Virus record (IMG/VR): IMGVR_UViG_3300030419_000470
Coordinates: 379 to 27,843 of that record
DNA: 27,465 bases
DNA from: a virus
Strand: one strand, 5' to 3'
Positions 1-6,396 of the stretch are shown here, piece by piece (the first letter of the stretch is position 1; every line of letters begins with the position of its first letter). The notes under the pieces were generated by a model that saw only the letters and a program-made list of their open reading frames with translations, was not told the origin of the DNA and did not search any database. A program made the translations under genes and the position numbers.

Positions 1-1023
1 ACCTGCTTCTGTTGGCCCCATTGCATATGCAGCAGCTCCCAGTGGAGTTCCTCTTTTAAATATTGATAGAGCTGATAGTAATTTATTTATAGATGGCTTC
101 TCAGTTTCTTTTGGACCTTTGGCTTTCTTTTTAGAATCTGTAGATGCTGCCAGTTGAGTTAATGCTCTACTAAGTGCTTGTGTTCCAACAGCTCCTGCTA
201 TTTTTTTAATACGATCTTCTATTTTATCTTCAGGAGCTTCTAGCTGTAGTGGTGGTAGGCTGTCTTCAATTTCTCTGTATATATCCTTATAATCCTGTGT
301 ACGTGGCATCACAGTGGGTGGTAGGTTATTTGTAATTTGTCTGTGTATGTCCTCATCTAATGATGGTAGATCTAACTGAGATCTCCTTTCAGGATTGTTT
401 TCGTCTATAGTTATAGACTGACCTATTTTAGCAATTAGGAAAGGTAGTTTAGTAGTGTATTTACCTTTTTCTAATGCTATCTTACCCGTTACTGGATCTG
501 TATTACTCCCACTTGTAGCAGGTAATCTATACAGGTCTTCAAATACCTCTTTTGGATACATTTCTTTATGAAGCTCTGCTAATTCCCCTAATTTATCAGC
601 ATATTTATTTTCATATGATATTACTTTGTCTTTTGTACTCTTCTGAACATAATAATCCGGGTCTTTGAGTTTTGTATCTTCAAGAGCTTTTGAATAGGCT
701 TTTGGATCTAGGAATAAATTTATCCAAGTCTTAGTGGTTCTATCACTTTGATCTCGTACATCTTCCCATAAACCATCTTTATCAAGAGTATTTGTTATAC
801 TCCTATTGAGTTGTGCTAATTCTATTAATAATTGTTTTTCTTTCTTCTGTCTTAGAGAAGGTAGATCTCCTTCTCCTATAGCATCAATTATTCTACCTGT
901 GGGAATTGTATCTAATATTCCTTCTATTGCTGCTCCTCCAGTACCACGTAAAAAATCTCTTCTAGTCAGTCCACCAGTAGAAGGTCTTATACTAGGTAAA
1001 TTTATTTTTTTATCATCAGTCAT
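1..1023 (-). CDS. Late-module protein with twin-arginine-like N terminus (partial, runs off left edge)
   Basis: I read an open frame leftward from the ATG at 1023-1021 to the window edge, 341 codons without a stop, so the C terminus is missing. It follows terL by 29 bases, with a GGGGGA ribosome binding site, so it belongs to the same leftward unit. Residues 20-27 are T-R-R-D-F-L-R-G, an exact match to the twin-arginine export consensus (S/T-R-R-x-F-L-K). The following stretch (GTGGAAIEGILDTIP) is only weakly hydrophobic and contains acidic residues, so real export is doubtful. The rest is hydrophilic and charged, with a Gly/Ala-rich stretch at the edge (GTPLGAAAYAMG). I recognise no family; its position next to terL suggests a virion or packaging protein. 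The reading frame is secure, the function is not. Confidence 0.8.
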   Translation of the reverse strand, partial: MTDDKKINLPSIRPSTGGLTRRDFLRGTGGAAIEGILDTIPTGRIIDAIGEGDLPSLRQKKEKQLLIELAQLNRSITNTLDKDGLWEDVRDQSDRTTKTWINLFLDPKAYSKALEDTKLKDPDYYVQKSTKDKVISYENKYADKLGELAELHKEMYPKEVFEDLYRLPATSGSNTDPVTGKIALEKGKYTTKLPFLIAKIGQSITIDENNPERRSQLDLPSLDEDIHRQITNNLPPTVMPRTQDYKDIYREIEDSLPPLQLEAPEDKIEDRIKKIAGAVGTQALSRALTQLAASTDSKKKAKGPKETEKPSINKLLSALSIFKRGTPLGAAAYAMGPTEAG

Positions 1024-1052
1024 TAGATTCCCCCGTTAAGTCTATTATACAC

Positions 1053-2591
1053 CTAAGATCTCCAGTATGCAACCCTTTTCTTTCTAGGTTCATCTTCCCA
1101 TTCAGGATCTTCTGGATGGGTAATATGCCATGATTCTCTCATGTAATGTATAGCCATCGTTAGAGCATCTACCTGATCATCATGGGCTGCATTTGGAAAC
1201 TGTAACAGTTCTGTTATAAGTTCTTCCGTCCACTTCTTATGCTTTGGAACCCATACTCTTCCTGATTCGATTAAGGGAGAAGCTGCATATACTCTGCTGA
1301 CTTTATCCCTATCAGGTAGATATTCTCTTACAGGTAGTCCACCTCTTCTCATATCCTGTATGAGTGACTGACCACTAGCTTTCTTCTCCACTATACACAC
1401 ATCAGGTTTGAATTGATGGTAGAGTAACTGTGACATTCTACGTAACTCAGGATATTCAAATCTTCCACGTATGTTACCTAAAAGAATAAGATGGGATACT
1501 ATACTTTCTCGTCCATATTCATCTTCATTAGGTAAGGAAAAGATACCCCATGTCTGAATAACACTGTAATCAGCCGTAGTACTGGTGGAAAAAGCTGTAT
1601 CATACGTTTGTAATATAAAGTCACAGGTAGGTGGGTCTTCATATTCCCAGAATCGTAGCCATTTCTTCTTAATTAGTCCACCTTCTTCTGGAGTTGGATC
1701 TTGCATGTACAATGCATTCCAGTATCGTGCTCCATTCGAGGCTTTAATCTCATTCTCATCAACTTTTAATACTTCTGTGGGCTTCCATTCTGGAAAGTAT
1801 GAGGAACCTACTGGTAGCTGTAAAAGTTCTGCTGCCTCATCATCCAACCATGCAGGTATTCGTATAACTTCCCACGGAATAGTTTCGTATTCACTCATAT
1901 CTTCCTGTTGTTTCAGGAGCCATCCACATAAATCATCATAGTGATACCTTGTATTAATGATGAGTATGGAACCATTGGGCATTATACGTGTACGTAGACC
2001 AGCAGGATACCATTCCTTGACATATCTACGTCCAGCTTCGGAATATGAATCCTCTTCGGACATCACATCGTCTAATATGGCTATATTAGCCCCTCGTCCT
2101 GCAATCTGGCTACGGACCCCGGCTGCATAGTACGTACCATTTTGATTTGTTTTCCATTTTCCTGCTGCTCTAACGTCTGTCCGTAACGAAACTCCTTTAA
2201 ATATCTCCTGAAACTGTTCAGAGTTAACAACGTCACGAACAGAACGGCCAAAATCACTAGAAAGTTGATCAGAGTGAGAAACAGTAAGAATTTCATGTTG
2301 TGGATTTCTCCCTATATACCATGCTGGAAACAATTTGGAACAGATAACAGACTTGGAACTACGTGGTGGCAGGAATACCATCAGTCTTCGTATTTCTCCA
2401 GACTCTAATTGACCTAATTTATTTGAAATTAGCTCAATATGACGGCCCATCTTCCAATCGGAAACAAGAGTTGGAGCCATCAGACGGACAAACGTAAGGA
2501 AATCCGCTTTAGTGTCCTGTAGTACACTTAATCTAAGTAGATTATCCAAACTTATGAAAGGATTTAGTAAGTTTTCTTGTTCTAATTCCAT
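1053..2591 (-). CDS. terL: Terminase large subunit (packaging ATPase-nuclease)
   Basis: The 512-residue product is the motor that drives DNA into proheads and cuts concatemers. The N-terminal ATPase shows the Walker A variant P-P-R-S-S-K-S at residues 75-81 after a hydrophobic strand (LMVFL), and the Walker B strand ANIAILDD. The C-terminal RNase H-like nuclease shows acidic motifs in QTYDTAFS, in CIVEKKASGQSL and in NAAHDDQVDAL. Length and motif order are normal for Terminase_6-type large subunits. The start ATG follows AGGA by seven bases. It is read leftward from the control region. The small subunit is not next to it but about 22 kb away on the other strand (24319-24726). Confidence 0.96.
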   Translation of the reverse strand: MELEQENLLNPFISLDNLLRLSVLQDTKADFLTFVRLMAPTLVSDWKMGRHIELISNKLGQLESGEIRRLMVFLPPRSSKSVICSKLFPAWYIGRNPQHEILTVSHSDQLSSDFGRSVRDVVNSEQFQEIFKGVSLRTDVRAAGKWKTNQNGTYYAAGVRSQIAGRGANIAILDDVMSEEDSYSEAGRRYVKEWYPAGLRTRIMPNGSILIINTRYHYDDLCGWLLKQQEDMSEYETIPWEVIRIPAWLDDEAAELLQLPVGSSYFPEWKPTEVLKVDENEIKASNGARYWNALYMQDPTPEEGGLIKKKWLRFWEYEDPPTCDFILQTYDTAFSTSTTADYSVIQTWGIFSLPNEDEYGRESIVSHLILLGNIRGRFEYPELRRMSQLLYHQFKPDVCIVEKKASGQSLIQDMRRGGLPVREYLPDRDKVSRVYAASPLIESGRVWVPKHKKWTEELITELLQFPNAAHDDQVDALTMAIHYMRESWHITHPEDPEWEDEPRKKRVAYWRS

Positions 2592-2720
2592 TTAAATCCT
2601 ATAAAAAAAGTAATAAAAACAATAACATAATAATAAAATAATAAAATAATACAAATAAAACACCAAATTAGCTCTAAAATTTACGATATCATCATATATT
2701 ATATATAATTATACACTAAA
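2592..2720. other. AT-rich tract between terL and the control region
   Basis: About 130 bases of almost pure A/T with short repeats of ATAATAAA, then an alternating AT stretch (ATATATTATATATAATTATA) near 2694-2713. It carries the untranslated leader of terL and the -10 of the putative leftward promoter. Such a tract melts easily and could also serve as a DNA-unwinding element for replication initiation, but no iterons or DnaA boxes are visible. No credible gene is present here. Confidence 0.5.
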
Positions 2721-2736
2721 TTAGGAGTAGGTCCAA
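2708..2736 (-). promoter_or_regulatory. Putative sigma70-type promoter reading left into terL
   Basis: On the minus strand TTGGAC (2736-2731) is separated by 17 bases from a perfect TATAAT (2713-2708). Spacing and -10 are ideal; the -35 matches only in TTG. A transcript would start near 2701 with a leader of about 110 bases before the terL ATG. The surrounding A/T richness raises the risk of a chance -10. Confidence 0.5.
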
Positions 2737-2850
2737 GGGATTTTTTCGGTAGCCCTAAAATATTTGGTAAATATGTCACACCCCCTTCCTATATATGTAC
2801 TCCCGATAGTGTTTTTCTTGGTATACCCTGTAGTTCTATCCTAACACTCA

Positions 2851-3003
2851 CTAGGGCCGTAGAAAATAGATACCTTGATGACAGTACAGTGTTATTTCAT
2901 CTGTAGAGTCTCTGTTGTGCCGATATTGGACGGAATATCCTAGCAATCTTCCCATATCTGAACTATACGTAGGATGAAAACTCACCACTAGTCCTGATCC
3001 CAT
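2851..3003 (-). CDS. Small hypothetical protein (50 aa) divergent from the first early gene
   Basis: A 50-codon frame starts with ATG at 3003-3001 and ends with TAG. It is preceded by AAGGA with a seven-base gap, exactly the same leader (AAGGATCTCA) and first codons (Met-Gly-Ser) as the rightward gene at 3141, because both lie in the arms of an inverted repeat. The product (MGSGLVVSFHPTYSSDMG..., then a Tyr- and charge-rich C terminus ending in YFLRP) has a protein-like composition and no obvious membrane segment. I recognise no family. The good ribosome binding site supports it; the frame could instead be a by-product of the duplicated leader. It would be the first gene of a leftward transcript that continues towards terL. 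Confidence 0.5.
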   Translation of the reverse strand: MGSGLVVSFHPTYSSDMGRLLGYSVQYRHNRDSTDEITLYCHQGIYFLRP

Positions 3004-3047
3004 GATGAGATCCTTGCAAGGTTATAAGTGTTAGAAGCTGGTACGTA

Positions 3048-3092
3048 TTCTAAAAGCCCTTAAAATGAATCGGGCCTTTAGAATTTTTTTTT
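3048..3092 (+). terminator. Rho-independent terminator inside the inverted repeat
   Basis: A 12-position stem (3048-3059 with 3072-3083, one A-C mismatch) closes a 12-base loop and is followed by nine T residues (3084-3092). It points rightward and lies just upstream of the rightward promoter, so it would stop any rightward transcript before the early unit. There is no matching T tract in the other direction. Confidence 0.88.
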
Positions 3093-3118
3093 GAATAAGG
3101 TCAGCTTCTAACTATAAC
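3091..3118 (+). promoter_or_regulatory. Putative rightward early promoter
   Basis: TTGAAT (3091-3096) lies 16 bases before TATAAC (3113-3118), close to the sigma70 consensus. The -35 overlaps the end of the terminator T tract. Transcription would start near 3125, leaving a leader of about 16 bases with AAGGAAGGA before the ATG at 3141. The mirrored left arm keeps the TATAAC and CAGCTTCTAAC blocks but not the same -35 spacing, so an alternative is that the conserved blocks are recognised by another polymerase or a phage factor. Confidence 0.5.
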
Positions 3119-3140
3119 CTTACTAAGGAAGGATCTCAAA

Positions 3141-3542
3141 ATGGGATCAAGATATGAAGGTGAGTTTGAACTCTACGTAGGAGTTCAGCATAAGGAAATG
3201 TCTGTTAGGATACCCCGTCCTAATTCGGCAGGATTGAGACTAACTAATGAAGACCAAAAGCTGTTAAGGAAGAATCTTATGGGCTTTTCAAAGTTTCAAC
3301 CTAAGGCCAATGTTCGTGTCTTCCAACCGGGTATAGCTGAGAAAGATAAGAATGGGAAGACTATTCCACAACCTGCTCTTACTCCTGCTAAGTTTCAGAA
3401 ACTGGTAGAAGAACATGTAGGGAACTTTGTTGTACTGAAGGATCAGAATAAGCAGTACACTAGACTTTACTTAGCAGCTCTGGATGAGAATCCTCACTTT
3501 ACATCAGACAGTAACAGCAACTTGGTATGGAAGGGAGAATAA
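3141..3542 (+). CDS. First early gene, hypothetical protein (133 aa)
   Basis: A 133-residue soluble protein with no membrane segment or recognised domain. The N-terminal half is mixed (YEGEFELYVGVQ, then RIPRPNSAGLRLT), the middle is rich in Lys, Gln and Pro (FQPKANVRVFQPG, KTIPQPALTPAKFQKL), and the C terminus is polar. AAGGAAGGA with a seven-base gap marks the start. The gene stands alone between its own promoter and a strong UUCG-loop terminator, so it is a monocistronic unit of the kind used for abundant early proteins such as host-takeover factors (inference from context only). Its first codons lie in the right arm of the inverted repeat. Confidence 0.9.
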   Translation: MGSRYEGEFELYVGVQHKEMSVRIPRPNSAGLRLTNEDQKLLRKNLMGFSKFQPKANVRVFQPGIAEKDKNGKTIPQPALTPAKFQKLVEEHVGNFVVLKDQNKQYTRLYLAALDENPHFTSDSNSNLVWKGE

Positions 3543-3558
3543 TAATAATCCTGCTACT

Positions 3559-3590
3559 GAGGAGGGTCTTCGGACCTTCCTCTTTTTTTT
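3559..3590 (+). terminator. Strong rho-independent terminator with UUCG tetraloop
   Basis: A 10-bp stem (3559-3568 with 3573-3582, one G-T wobble) with the very stable TTCG loop is followed by eight T residues. It ends the monocistronic 3141 gene. Confidence 0.95.
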
Positions 3591-3601
3591 ATTTGGTGTC
3601 T

Positions 3602-3718
3602 CAATAGAAACACCAACTCACGAGGGTCTGCAATAGGCTCATTAACTCACGAGGGTCTTGCAATAGGCTCATTAACTCACGAGGGTCTTGCAATAGGCTC
3701 ATTAACTCACGAGGGTAT
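3602..3718 (+). repeat. 30-bp tandem repeats (three copies plus a degenerate one)
   Basis: Three adjoining 30-bp units occupy 3629-3658, 3659-3688 and 3689-3718. They start TGCAATAGGCTCATTAACTC and continue ACGAGGGT; only the last two bases of the third differ. A diverged copy at about 3602-3628 keeps CAATAG and AACTCACGAGGGTC. Each unit contains GAGGG, and the one in the last copy (3711-3715) lies eight bases before the ATG at 3724, so the array supplies the ribosome binding site. The region 3591-3723 contains no gene. Possible roles are repeated operator or polymerase sites, an origin-like iteron set, or decoy ribosome sites in the leader. Confidence 0.93.
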
Positions 3719-3723
3719 ATACC

Positions 3724-3999
3724 ATGCAACTTAAAGAAATGATTGATTCGATTATACAGATAACTGTAGCCAGTATAGAAACAAGAAGATCAATGGCTAA
3801 GTACATACGATTAATACATGAAGTACTTATTCATAAAGACTTATCTTCTGATGAGAAGGTAAACTATCTAAGTGACAAATTAGGAACTATGATTGAGAAA
3901 GGTAAACTTGATTCTAGTTCACATGAAGATAGCTTCTTAAATACATTTGGAAATCAACCAAAGGTAACTGATTTCATTGACAAGGTGAAAGGATTATAG
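3724..3999 (+). CDS. Hypothetical protein (91 aa)
   Basis: A small helical, charged protein with no recognised domain or membrane segment; an N-terminal helix (MQLKEMIDSIIQITVASIETRR) is followed by a Lys/Asp-rich middle and a C terminus ending in DFIDKVKGL. The start is fixed by GAGGG in the last 30-bp repeat. It lies between that repeat array and a perfect 17-bp hairpin, so its mRNA has unusual structure at both ends. Function unknown. Confidence 0.85.
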   Translation: MQLKEMIDSIIQITVASIETRRSMAKYIRLIHEVLIHKDLSSDEKVNYLSDKLGTMIEKGKLDSSSHEDSFLNTFGNQPKVTDFIDKVKGL

Positions 4000-4019
4000 T
4001 ATTAGAAATATTAGAAAGG

Positions 4020-4068
4020 TACTTTCTATGCTTCAAATTCACTACGTTCACTTGAAGCATAGAAAGTA
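4020..4068 (+). promoter_or_regulatory. Perfect 17-bp hairpin without a T tract
   Basis: 4020-4036 (TACTTTCTATGCTTCAA) is an exact reverse complement of 4052-4068, with a 15-base loop. No run of T follows, so it is not a standard terminator. It lies 20 bases after one stop codon and about 50 bases before the next ATG (4121). An RNase III-type processing site, an mRNA-end stabiliser or a protein-binding site are possible. The downstream GGGGGGCCGATGGCC contains a second small inverted repeat (GGCC-GAT-GGCC). Confidence 0.85.
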
Positions 4069-4120
4069 ATAGTTGGGGGGCCGATGGCCTATTGGATTTT
4101 ATTGTAAAGAGGATAAAGTT

Positions 4121-4576
4121 ATGAGTTATAAAATATTTAATCAACGATTTGATAATACACCAGTGGCAAAGGTAGCCATGCTAGGTAAGATACACTTTGC
4201 TTGGTGTAAGAGAAATGAGAATGGAGATTGGGAAGTAGGAGAAGACTATCTCCATGATGGATATGCTGAAGCTCATACTTCTATTGAGAGTTTAGAAGCT
4301 GCCCGTAGAGATCATTTCGATCTTGATTATGAGAAACATTATTATGATGATCATTATATAATGATTGTATGCACCTATTACTTTGGGAGTGCAGAGAAAC
4401 AAATCTTCTATGTGCCTGAACATCTGTTTCTTATTCACTCTAGATTACGTGGTACTTCCACAGATGATAATCCAGTTTGGCCTACTCAACCTCAATATGC
4501 TTTTGATGAGCTAGAAGATATTGACGAGTGGGCTAGAAATGATAAAATAGCTCATCACTTAGCAATGAAAGGATAA
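4121..4576 (+). CDS. Hypothetical protein (151 aa)
   Basis: A soluble acidic protein, aromatic- and His-rich in the middle (HFDLDYEKHYYDDHYIM), with no recognised domain. I chose the ATG at 4121 because it follows GAGGATAAAGTT; the frame also runs up to a TTG at 4073 but that start would sit in the GC-rich tract without a ribosome site. It begins a chain of tightly spaced early genes. The same leader (AGGATAAAGTT-ATG) precedes the next gene at 4581, hinting at duplication or a shared translation signal. Confidence 0.85.
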   Translation: MSYKIFNQRFDNTPVAKVAMLGKIHFAWCKRNENGDWEVGEDYLHDGYAEAHTSIESLEAARRDHFDLDYEKHYYDDHYIMIVCTYYFGSAEKQIFYVPEHLFLIHSRLRGTSTDDNPVWPTQPQYAFDELEDIDEWARNDKIAHHLAMKG

Positions 4577-4580
4577 AGTT

Positions 4581-4787
4581 ATGATTGGTCCTGAGTTTGT
4601 AGTACCATTTGTTAATGATTGGGAGATAATATTAACCACTCATGACAGTTTTCAAGTGTTACGAATTGGTGTTAGATCAGAAGAGGAACTCGTGAGTTCT
4701 TTTGTTATGTATTCTAAAGAGAAACAATTTGATCCTGACTTGTTGGAACAACTAGGTAAGATAGAAAGAAGGGAGCATAAGACATGA
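4581..4787 (+). CDS. Hypothetical protein (68 aa)
   Basis: Small soluble protein (MIGPEFVVPFVNDWEIILTT...) with a charged C terminus. It starts four bases after the previous stop, behind AAGGATAAAGTT. No family recognised; part of the early operon, overlapping the next gene by four bases (ATGA). Confidence 0.8.
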   Translation: MIGPEFVVPFVNDWEIILTTHDSFQVLRIGVRSEEELVSSFVMYSKEKQFDPDLLEQLGKIERREHKT

Positions 4788-5020
4788 CTAGCTCAGTAAT
4801 CGAGTTTGCTCAACGTGCCTATGATAATCACTGGGTACGTTGGGAGTATATAGATGCCAAGAAGATAGGTGAAACTTCTACTTGGTCTAGGTTCAAGTGG
4901 GTTGCCACAGGTGTATGGTCTGAGAAGCCTGTTGCAGTTATGGAAGCACTTGGTAAGAGCTTTAAGGGTAGAGTTAAGAACTCTAGTACTGGTAAGTTTG
5001 TTTATAAGTACCAACTCTAA
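4784..5020 (+). CDS. Hypothetical protein (78 aa)
   Basis: Basic, Trp-rich small protein (HWVRWEYIDAKKIG, SRFKWVATGVW) ending in KFVYKYQL. Its ATG overlaps the preceding stop (ATGA) and GGGAG lies upstream, so the two are translationally coupled. The composition would suit a nucleic-acid or protein-binding early protein, but no family is recognised. Confidence 0.8.
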   Translation: MTSSVIEFAQRAYDNHWVRWEYIDAKKIGETSTWSRFKWVATGVWSEKPVAVMEALGKSFKGRVKNSSTGKFVYKYQL

Positions 5021-5031
5021 GGAGAAAAGGT

Positions 5032-5238
5032 ATGTCCCAACCACCAGCAGAAAGGAAGTATAAGTACCAAGATCATAGAGACATTGGCCCCGACATGGTA
5101 GACTATCTCTTATCGGTAGCTGATGTCTCTAATATCTACTCATTAGATATTGAAGAGATCAATGATTACTTGAATGATCTTGAACAGTATCAGGATGAGC
5201 AATACGTACAACATCAACAATCAAATAGGAGTATGTGA
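5032..5238 (+). CDS. Hypothetical protein (68 aa)
   Basis: Acidic small protein with a polar N terminus and a C-terminal stretch rich in Asp, Glu, Gln and Tyr (EEINDYLNDLEQYQDEQYVQ), probably helical. AGGAGAAAAGGT precedes the ATG. Its stop lies just before the start of the DUF932-like gene. No family recognised. Confidence 0.8.
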   Translation: MSQPPAERKYKYQDHRDIGPDMVDYLLSVADVSNIYSLDIEEINDYLNDLEQYQDEQYVQHQQSNRSM

Positions 5239-5239
5239 C

Positions 5240-6142
5240 ATGGGTGTAATGTTCAACCATGATGTTATTGATTTTAATGTAGAGAAGTTCGATCTTAATT
5301 CAAGTACTGGTTATCTTGTACCACCTGAGATTGGTGTAGGTCTAAGACGTACCGATACTATGAGAGCACTTGCTGTAGTCTCTGAAGCATACGAGCCAGT
5401 ACAGTATAAGTCTATAGTGGAGAATGTAGAGAACTCTATACATAGATCAGGGCTAGATTTAACTGATGCTACATTTGAAACTAATGTATATGCTGATGGA
5501 GCAAAGTTAGAGTTACGAGCTTTCTTTCCTGCTCATCAACTGGAGATAGATAAAGGAGATATTGTTACTCCTGAGTTTAGATTTCGTTCTTCTCACAATG
5601 GTACATGGGCTAACAATGGATTCATGGGAGCATGGAGAAGTGCTTGTTGGAATACATTAGTATCAGGAGATAAGCTGGCTTATGTTTATGGTAGACATAC
5701 CAAGAACTTTAGTATTGTAGGATTTGCTTCTAAGATCAAGGCTGCTAGTGAGTACATAGCCAACGATGGACTGAAACAAATGAGAGATTGGTATCATACC
5801 GATGTTAGTCGTGACAATGTAATCCATCTATTCACCCATACATTGGCTAAGAAGACTAATAATGTTAGCCGTGAGGTGGAACCTAATAAAGTTATGCTCT
5901 CTAATCTAATGAAAATATTCGATGAAGAGAATCGTCACTTACATGGTCGAGCTAACTATGAAGGGTATGCTATTCGTAATCGTGGTACTCTCTGGTCTGC
6001 TTATCAAGCTGCTACTTATTGGTCTAGTCATGCCAAGGATGGTGGTATAGATTCTCGTCCATCTCATACTGTCATAAGTGGTAGGGAAGATAAGGTAAGG
6101 AAGATGTTGCAGTCACCACAATGGATGCAATTAGCTGCTTAA
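5240..6142 (+). CDS. DUF932-like phage/plasmid protein
   Basis: The 300-residue product resembles the DUF932 (phage/plasmid-like TIGR03299) family. It shows a conserved-looking beginning (YLVPPEIGVGLRRTDT, then AVVSEAYEPVQYKSIVE), a central part (ELRAFFPAH, FRFRSSHNGTWA) and the AWRSACWNTLV block. Proteins of this family are common in phages and plasmids near replication or early genes; their activity is unknown. I start at the ATG at 5240 because AGGAG stands eight bases before it; an earlier in-frame ATG at 5174 would overlap the 68-residue gene by 65 bases. A terminator-like hairpin follows directly. The family assignment is from remembered sequence character, not a search. Confidence 0.8.
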   Translation: MGVMFNHDVIDFNVEKFDLNSSTGYLVPPEIGVGLRRTDTMRALAVVSEAYEPVQYKSIVENVENSIHRSGLDLTDATFETNVYADGAKLELRAFFPAHQLEIDKGDIVTPEFRFRSSHNGTWANNGFMGAWRSACWNTLVSGDKLAYVYGRHTKNFSIVGFASKIKAASEYIANDGLKQMRDWYHTDVSRDNVIHLFTHTLAKKTNNVSREVEPNKVMLSNLMKIFDEENRHLHGRANYEGYAIRNRGTLWSAYQAATYWSSHAKDGGIDSRPSHTVISGREDKVRKMLQSPQWMQLAA

Positions 6143-6153
6143 CTAACTGTAAC

Positions 6154-6184
6154 TAGGGAGAGATTAAGTTCTCTCCCTATTTTT
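6154..6184 (+). terminator. Rho-independent terminator after the DUF932-like gene
   Basis: A perfect 9-bp stem TAGGGAGAG/CTCTCCCTA (6154-6162 with 6171-6179) with an 8-base loop is followed by five T residues. It probably attenuates rather than fully stops the early operon, since the next gene starts only 14 bases later with no clear promoter between. Confidence 0.8.
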
Positions 6185-6197
6185 AAAGGATAGAATT

Positions 6198-6392
6198 ATG
6201 GAAGAACCAGATGTATATCAACAGAATTTAAAGAGAATAACACAAATCGAAGAAGCTGTTGATAAGATGATAGATGAATGGGATTTAACTACACTCTTGA
6301 ACTTTGCTTATGATGATAGAGTAGAATACTATTGTGATACTGCTGATGAAGAAGAGGTACAAGAACTATTACGTACATGGGGAAAGGAATAG
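6198..6392 (+). CDS. Hypothetical acidic protein (64 aa)
   Basis: Very acidic helical protein (EEAVDKMIDEWDLTTLL, DTADEEEVQELLRTW). AAGGATAGAATT precedes the ATG. The high negative charge is typical of small early phage proteins, some of which mimic DNA, but nothing here proves that role. Confidence 0.75.
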   Translation: MEEPDVYQQNLKRITQIEEAVDKMIDEWDLTTLLNFAYDDRVEYYCDTADEEEVQELLRTWGKE

Positions 6393-6396
6393 AGCT

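Larger units (their letters stand above)
2996..3148. repeat. Long imperfect inverted repeat duplicating promoter, leader and start codon
   Basis: The left arm (2996-3040, read on the minus strand) and right arm (3102-3148, plus strand) share four blocks in the same order: CAGCTTCTAAC, TATAACCTT, AAGGATCTCA and ATGGGATC. That is 38 identical positions out of 45 and 47. They differ by a 3-base insertion (ACT) before TATAAC in the left arm and by a longer spacer (7 bases against 2) before AAGGA in the right arm. Each arm therefore carries a -10-like element, a Shine-Dalgarno and an ATG facing outward, serving the genes at 2851-3003 and 3141-3542. A 61-base spacer holds a rightward terminator. 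Read-through RNA across the region would fold into a long hairpin that buries the ribosome binding site of the 3141 gene. Confidence 0.9.

Noticed and set aside
806-1039. Rightward open frame of 77 codons
   Set aside because: It is the antisense of the partial late gene at 1-1023, without a ribosome site or plausible composition.
1585-1941. Rightward frame of 118 codons inside terL
   Set aside because: Antisense shadow of a clear terminase gene.
2699-2779. A 26-codon leftward frame from GTG at 2779 with AGGAAGGGGG upstream
   Set aside because: The ribosome site is good, but the frame is tiny, lies over the putative terL promoter and has no further support.
2774-2845. A 23-codon hydrophobic rightward frame (MSHPLPIYVLPIVFFLVYP...)
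   Set aside because: No ribosome binding site, wrong strand for this side of the control region, and an AT-rich area where short hydrophobic frames arise by chance.
3602-3718. The 30-bp repeats as a CRISPR array
   Set aside because: The units are directly adjoining with no unique spacers.
4073-4120. TTG start at 4073 for the 151-residue gene
   Set aside because: It lies in a GC-rich tract without a ribosome site, while ATG 4121 has GAGGA at normal spacing.
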